This document shows positions 60,204 through 64,000 of a stretch of DNA of 64,000 nucleotides, piece after piece (position 1 is the first letter of the stretch; each line of letters opens with the position of its first letter). The position numbers and the translations under genes were made by a program. The stretch is from [Clostridium] fimetarium (lineage in GTDB: Bacteria; Bacillota; Clostridia; Lachnospirales; Lachnospiraceae), in contig NZ_FOJI01000015.1 in the NCBI RefSeq assembly GCF_900111235.1, positions 37,007 to 101,006 of the forward strand, given 5' to 3'. The notes below the pieces were generated by a model. The model saw nothing but the letters and a program-made list of their open reading frames with translations. It was not told the DNA's origin and searched no databases.

Positions 60204-60232
60204 ATTTTATCAGATAATTTAGATAATTTCAA
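60204..60232 (-). promoter_or_regulatory. Promoter of the 60.2-55.6 kb unit
   Basis: TTGAAA (60232-60227), 17 bp, TAAAAT (60209-60204) on the minus strand. Its -35 abuts the -35 of the tRNA promoter; the two together form the palindrome TTTCAATTGAAA. Confidence 0.7.
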
Positions 60233-60261
60233 TTGAAAATAGAACTATTTTGCTGTATTAT
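60233..60261 (+). promoter_or_regulatory. Promoter of tRNA-Arg
   Basis: TTGAAA (60233-60238), 17 bp, TATTAT (60256-60261). The predicted start near 60268 leaves only about three bases before the mature tRNA 5' end. Confidence 0.7.
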
Positions 60262-60270
60262 ATAAATATT

Positions 60271-60343
60271 GCGTGTGTAGCTCAGTGGATAGAGCGTTCG
60301 CCTCCGGAGCGAAAGGTCGTGGGTCCGATTCCCATCATACGCA
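60271..60343 (+). tRNA. tRNA-Arg(CCG)
   Basis: 73 bases fold as a full cloverleaf: acceptor GCGTGTG/CATACGC, D arm GCTC...GAGC, anticodon stem TTCGC/GCGAA with loop CTCCGGA (anticodon CCG), T stem GTGGG/CCCAT and discriminator A. CCA is not encoded. The T loop reads TCCGATT, so position 55, nearly always U (pseudouridine), is C. It reads codon CGG, rare in such AT-rich genomes. Confidence 0.95.
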
Positions 60344-60358
60344 TTTTATATTTCATTC

Positions 60359-61282
60359 TTATAATGTGATTGTGTGATCAGTTCTATTATACACATAGAC
60401 GTGGTCAGAAAGAATTTCATCGTCTGCGACTCCTTCTGCGTTTACTTCCTTTACCATTTGACACAATTCAGTTTTATCTAAATTATTAACTTGGGGAACG
60501 ATTATCACTTCATGAATACTACTTGGGAGAATATATAGATCACTATCAATAGAATTTGCGAAATTGCTTAAGACATCTTCATAAAGCATACATGCTGCTC
60601 CGTTGATTCTTGAAATATTGGTTAAAACAAACATATCTGCTGATATATCATCTGTATCCATTTTATCAAATATATCTAAACCTTCATCTTCACTAATATT
60701 ATTTTCCTGCATAAACAATTCTTTAATTATATCTGCCATTTTCTTAATATTAGACTTCAATAGCTTAGGTGTGTTTTCCATAGCGATTTCATAAATGGTG
60801 TCAACATCAACATTCCAAGTTTGCATATGCGTGTTATAAATCAAAGCGGTTGCATTCCCTAGTTCTCCCTGTTCAATCAGACAGTAAAATACAACTGCTA
60901 AATCTAAAATCTTTTTATGTGGCACCTTTTGTAAAAGTTTTTTGTTCTGATCATAGTTGATTACTTTATATACTATTTTATCCTTGATATTTTCAAAATT
61001 CAAAAAGAAATCGGCACATATTGATACTTTGTCCTTATTTTCAAGATAAACTTCCATAATATTATCAACAATTTCTTCAAATGGTCTTCCTGCGCAATGC
61101 TCTGCATAATAAGAATTTAAATATATAGTTGGTGACACATTGCTATTTTCCATCATAATAATTAAACCATCCAACTCCATACCATTGTTCTTAATTATGT
61201 GACTGACTGATACTTTCCCCTCCTCCCCCATAATATCACTTACGCTTTTCTGTACTTGAGTCAAAAATCCTTCGTAATTCAT
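60359..61282 (-). CDS. DUF5688 family protein
   Basis: The 307-residue soluble protein matches what I recall of DUF5688, typical of Lachnospiraceae: NYEGFLTQVQKSVSDIMGEE, PTIYLNSYYAEHCAGRPFEE, VFYCLIEQGELGNATALIYN, LPSSIHEVIIVP and a final YVYNRTDHTITL. Function is unknown. It may be related to a family of helicase- or toxin-neighbour proteins, but nothing in this window supports a role. It converges with the tRNA gene. Confidence 0.8.
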   Translation of the reverse strand: MNYEGFLTQVQKSVSDIMGEEGKVSVSHIIKNNGMELDGLIIMMENSNVSPTIYLNSYYAEHCAGRPFEEIVDNIMEVYLENKDKVSICADFFLNFENIKDKIVYKVINYDQNKKLLQKVPHKKILDLAVVFYCLIEQGELGNATALIYNTHMQTWNVDVDTIYEIAMENTPKLLKSNIKKMADIIKELFMQENNISEDEGLDIFDKMDTDDISADMFVLTNISRINGAACMLYEDVLSNFANSIDSDLYILPSSIHEVIIVPQVNNLDKTELCQMVKEVNAEGVADDEILSDHVYVYNRTDHTITL

Positions 61283-61705
61283 TAACTCTCCTTCTCTTTT
61301 AAAATATTAATATCCCTATTCGGGTTATTTTAAAACTAAAAACTGATTAAAAGTTCGATTATTCTCATCTAGAGAATAGAGTGAATAGCATAAATACAGC
61401 TATAAAGTATCGCAAAGTGCGATAATGATATGTCCCGAATTAGAGTATTAGAATGGAGCACCTCTGAGACAATAAAATCGTGAAATAGTTGTAAAATTGG
61501 ATTGTGAAATGAAATTATGAAATATAAAATTATAAAATGAAATTATGAAAATAAAATTATAAAAACAGAATTATGAAAACAGCATTGTAAAATAGAAATC
61601 CAGCTAATAATGCGAGGAGTTTTATATGTAATAATGTTAACATATATCTGTAAAAATATCAATACGTTTTTTTAGTATAAATTAACATATATATTATATA
61701 TGTTT
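61283..61705. other. Long gap with hairpins, no gene seen
   Basis: Upstream of the DUF5688 gene lie two perfect small hairpins, TATTCTC-ATCTA-GAGAATA and TATCGCA-AAG-TGCGATA (about 61360-61425), possibly a structured leader of that gene. Between about 61480 and 61600 is an AT-rich degenerate repeat of the type AAATTATGAAA/AAATTATAAAA. I see no coding frame in it. Confidence 0.5.
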
Positions 61706-62521
61706 CTACGCCGATGTAATCAAATCATTTTGATACAGTTTATTTATCTCTTGTTCTGTCAGCTCCCTATAATGGCCTTTTTCAAGTGATTCATCCAATA
61801 TAAGTTCACCAATTGAAACTCTTTTCAAATAAACAACATAACACCCTGCTGCTTTTAACATTCTTTTTATTTGGTGCTTCCGACCTTCCGATATTGTAAG
61901 ATATCCGGATACAACAAGTTGCGGATAAGAATCTCTTCTAATATCCTTTACTTTATGAATATTTATTTCATTAATATTCATTTTATCTTTCAGTTCTTGG
62001 TAAAGTCCTTCTTCTATCACCTCTATTTTTATGGCTTTTGCCAATGCTTCATCTTCTCCAATATTTATTCCCATTTTAAGGTGGTTTTGTGCTTCAACAT
62101 CTAGGGATCCAAACGCCCAGAAAAAGTAAGTTTTTTCTACATGCTTGTCAGGAAACATTAATCTATGATTGAACTCACCATCATTCGTCAAAAGAAGTAA
62201 CCCCTCAGTGTCTTTGTCCAATCTTCCTACCGGAAAAAGTCCATCCATATTGTCAATATCAAAATAATCAAGTACGGTTTTACTGTTTTCATCTTTCCTT
62301 GCGGTAATACATCCCGCTGGTTTATGAAACATATAGTACATCTTACCTATCTGTACGACCTTTTTGCCAAGATACCTAATATCATCCGCATTTTCATCAA
62401 TCTCTGCTGCCGGAATTTCTATCTTTTGATTATTAACAGTCACCTTACCCTCTAGCACATAGTTTCGAACAATTTTTCTTGTCCCCACCGATGCCAATGC
62501 CAAAAATTTATCTAATCTCAT
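61706..62521 (-). CDS. Pseudouridine synthase, RsuA/RluB family
   Basis: The 271-residue protein has an S4 domain (MRLDKFLALASVGTRKIVRN) and the catalytic GRLDKDTEGLLLLTNDGEFN, followed by ISEGRKHQIKRMLKAAGCYV. It is closest to RsuA (16S rRNA position 516) by layout, although a linker of about 30 residues before the final motif (KDKMNINEINIHKVKDIRRD) is longer than usual. Ends before a long AT-rich gap. Confidence 0.88.
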   Translation of the reverse strand: MRLDKFLALASVGTRKIVRNYVLEGKVTVNNQKIEIPAAEIDENADDIRYLGKKVVQIGKMYYMFHKPAGCITARKDENSKTVLDYFDIDNMDGLFPVGRLDKDTEGLLLLTNDGEFNHRLMFPDKHVEKTYFFWAFGSLDVEAQNHLKMGINIGEDEALAKAIKIEVIEEGLYQELKDKMNINEINIHKVKDIRRDSYPQLVVSGYLTISEGRKHQIKRMLKAAGCYVVYLKRVSIGELILDESLEKGHYRELTEQEINKLYQNDLITSA

Positions 62522-62865
62522 ATTCCAGTCCTTTGCATCCTTTTTAGTAACCGTTATTTTTATTAGCTATCCTAATATTTTTTCAACTAAACTCACTCTA
62601 TTGAACGGAATCATATCTATATTGAATTATAATCAAATACATCTGTTGTCAGCATTCTGCTTTCACTTGGAACCGGATCATCTGTAACTAATAATAAATT
62701 CATACTCCTTTATCACGTTTCATAGGAATATGGAAATTATAACTGAATGTCTGATAATAAACAATACTTTATTCGGGGTTCACATTCATATATAATGTAT
62801 TTTTTCTATTATTTAAACACAAAAGACTTATCTTAAAATTCCAGATAAGTCTTTTTATGTTTATC
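62522..62865. other. Gap with a terminator and a doubtful 28-codon frame
   Basis: The only coding signal is a minus-strand frame 62703-62617 (MNLLLVTDDPVPSESRML...), whose AAAGGAGT lies too close to the ATG. It may be a remnant of a response-regulator-like gene or chance. The terminator at 62821-62856 closes the gap. Confidence 0.3.
62821..62856 (-). terminator. Terminator after the PocR-type chemoreceptor gene
   Basis: AAAAGACTTATCT (62821-62833) pairs with AGATAAGTCTTTTT (62843-62856) around a 9-base loop, with a short T-run on the minus strand. Confidence 0.8.
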
Positions 62866-63882
62866 TTACTTTTCATTTGCCATAGAATTAAGTTCATTCG
62901 TCAATGCTAAAATTTCCTCAACGCTTGCTGTTGTTTGTTGTATCGCAGCTGACTGCTGTTCTGTATTTTCCATTGTTGAATCTGATATTTTCAAGGTCTT
63001 TTGCACTGACTTCTGAATATTATCAGTTAATTTTACAATTTGCATTGCTGTTTCTTTTGAACTCTGCGAAAGTGATCTTATCTCCGTAGCTACCACTGCA
63101 AATCCTCTTCCAGCATCTCCAGCTCGAGCCGCTTCAATCGCAGCATTAAGACCTAGCATTTTTGTCTGATCTGCTATACTCTTAATAGAATCCAATATAA
63201 CATTAATCTTTTCTGAAATATTTTTAACATTTATTATTTCTGCATTTAGCATACTCTGGTTTTCATTAACATTAACAGATGAAGCTGCAAGTTCTTCCAT
63301 AACTGCAGAAATCTGCGTAAAGTTTTCTACCAGATCACCGCTCATGGCTTTTAATTTATATTTTTGATAGCCTATCTGAGATAGTGCGTTCGCTACGATA
63401 AATAGAACCTCAGCCGCCGCCTCAATGTTTTTTTCTGTCATCAACTTAACTTCATCCGCAACCTTAACAAATTTGTCTTCGTTAACGCCAATTTCCCTAG
63501 CTGTTTTTCTAAAGCTTTGTTCTTCTGGTTTTGATGTAAGTATTTGACCACCAAGAATCGTACCAATTTGTGTTCCATTAACAATAATAGGAGCTGCAAA
63601 ATCGATAAGACCTGCATGACATTTATATACATATGGTCTTCCTGTTCTAGCAGCTTCCTGGCCACCCTTTCTATGAGACTCCGCACATCTATCATCACCA
63701 ACCTTAGTTGAGTGAACAAACTTCATACAAAAACTTGTATATGAACTTGGTTTTGTTACCGGATCGCCATTCGAATCTACTGTAACACTTGCAAGATTCA
63801 TACTTTCCGCAAAATTATCTTGAAATTTTTGAAGAACTACTAAATCCAAAACATCCTTTAACTCGATTTTATTATTTTCCAT
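62866..63882 (-). CDS. Soluble chemoreceptor with PocR ligand domain
   Basis: The 338-residue protein has an N-terminal PocR sensory domain (about 8-165: [60 protein letters not shown], with four Cys) and a short MCP signalling domain (about 190-335) with the tip [20 protein letters not shown]. No membrane segment is present, so it senses a cytoplasmic ligand and signals to CheA. PocR-type domains bind small ligands such as propanediol or hydrocarbon derivatives; its four Cys might bind metal (inference). A hairpin CCCTTAT-TCT-ATAAGGG (63927-63943) lies in the upstream leader. Confidence 0.9.
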   Translation of the reverse strand: MENNKIELKDVLDLVVLQKFQDNFAESMNLASVTVDSNGDPVTKPSSYTSFCMKFVHSTKVGDDRCAESHRKGGQEAARTGRPYVYKCHAGLIDFAAPIIVNGTQIGTILGGQILTSKPEEQSFRKTAREIGVNEDKFVKVADEVKLMTEKNIEAAAEVLFIVANALSQIGYQKYKLKAMSGDLVENFTQISAVMEELAASSVNVNENQSMLNAEIINVKNISEKINVILDSIKSIADQTKMLGLNAAIEAARAGDAGRGFAVVATEIRSLSQSSKETAMQIVKLTDNIQKSVQKTLKISDSTMENTEQQSAAIQQTTASVEEILALTNELNSMANEK

Positions 63883-63926
63883 CGCTTTCCTCCTAAGTAA
63901 TTATAATAACTTCTCGGAATCTCCAG

Positions 63927-63943
63927 CCCTTATTCTATAAGGG
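63927..63943. other. Small leader hairpin upstream of the chemoreceptor
   Basis: CCCTTAT and ATAAGGG pair perfectly around three bases, 45 bp upstream of the start codon. On the minus strand AATATAGG lies upstream. I do not recognise a riboswitch; the promoter probably lies at or beyond the window edge. Confidence 0.4.
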
Positions 63944-64000
63944 TTTCAACTCCTATATTTTAAAAATCACCCACTTTTTTATCGAAAACGCTTGACAAAT

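Noticed and set aside
62617..62703. 28-codon frame MNLLLVTDDPVPSESRML
   Set aside because: The Shine-Dalgarno match is two bases from the ATG and the frame is too short to support; kept only as a possible remnant.
63883..64000. Cyclic di-GMP riboswitch before the chemoreceptor gene
   Set aside because: Only one 7-bp hairpin is visible and the conserved GEMM core is absent; the window ends before more can be judged.

Overview
The window is AT-rich DNA from a Gram-positive anaerobe, most likely a motile, possibly spore-forming clostridium of the Lachnospiraceae type. The evidence is the gene content: an Ech-type [NiFe] hydrogenase, a DUF5688 protein, a DUF4914 protein, a sodium-pump decarboxylase beta subunit with a tiny OadG-like partner, motAB, a LysM/GH18 spore-type protein, and MetA of the acetyl-CoA type. 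Nearly all genes lie on the minus strand. The plus-strand genes are the decarboxylase pair, one small membrane protein, the DUF6132 and Crp/Fnr genes, and a tRNA-Arg. I see no phage, insertion sequence or CRISPR array.

Layout. 1-5.1 kb holds regulatory units: a partial DegV gene and a MarR gene that share a near-identical operator, an ECF sigma/anti-sigma pair, and a PadR - membrane protein - Qnr-like pentapeptide-repeat operon. 5.2-8.5 kb holds the orphan decarboxylase beta/gamma pair and motAB. 8.6-10.8 kb holds a DUF4914 P-loop protein behind a long leader. 10.8-14.1 kb encodes the UDP-N-acetyl-L-fucosamine pathway (CapE/CapF/CapG type). 14.7-34.3 kb is a 14-gene Wzx/Wzy-type surface-polysaccharide operon: it has a one-piece tyrosine autokinase/chain-length regulator, a PglF/PglE-type amino-sugar pathway, an initiating phosphoglycosyltransferase, glycosyltransferases, a polymerase and a flippase. 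Three of its products are unusual fusions: flippase-glycoside hydrolase, GT4-GT4 and GT4-acetyltransferase.

34.4-45.6 kb is a 12-gene operon, echABCDEF-hypABFCDE, encoding a membrane-bound energy-converting hydrogenase and its maturation set. A consensus promoter with an internal palindrome precedes it and a strong terminator ends it. 45.7-55.1 kb holds a YoaK protein, thioredoxin, IMP dehydrogenase, the LysM/GH18 protein, an acyltransferase, and a sulfur/redox cluster (DUF6132, Crp/Fnr regulator, CoA-disulfide reductase-rhodanese, rhodanese). 55.1-55.4 kb carries a candidate small RNA. 55.6-64 kb holds metA, ligA, two pseudouridine synthases, a hypothetical membrane protein, tRNA-Arg(CCG), a DUF5688 gene and a PocR-type chemoreceptor.

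The two observations I rate highest come from unannotated DNA. First, three promoters (thioredoxin, DUF6132, rhodanese) carry the same TGTGA-N5-TCACA palindrome centred near -40/-41, around the gene of a Crp/Fnr regulator, which implies a small local sulfur/thiol regulon. Second, a minus-strand transcription unit of about 157 nt (55324 to 55168) has its own extended -10 promoter, three hairpins that each display a UCCCC loop, and an intrinsic terminator. It looks like a C-rich-loop regulatory RNA. All database comparisons are from memory; no searches were run.
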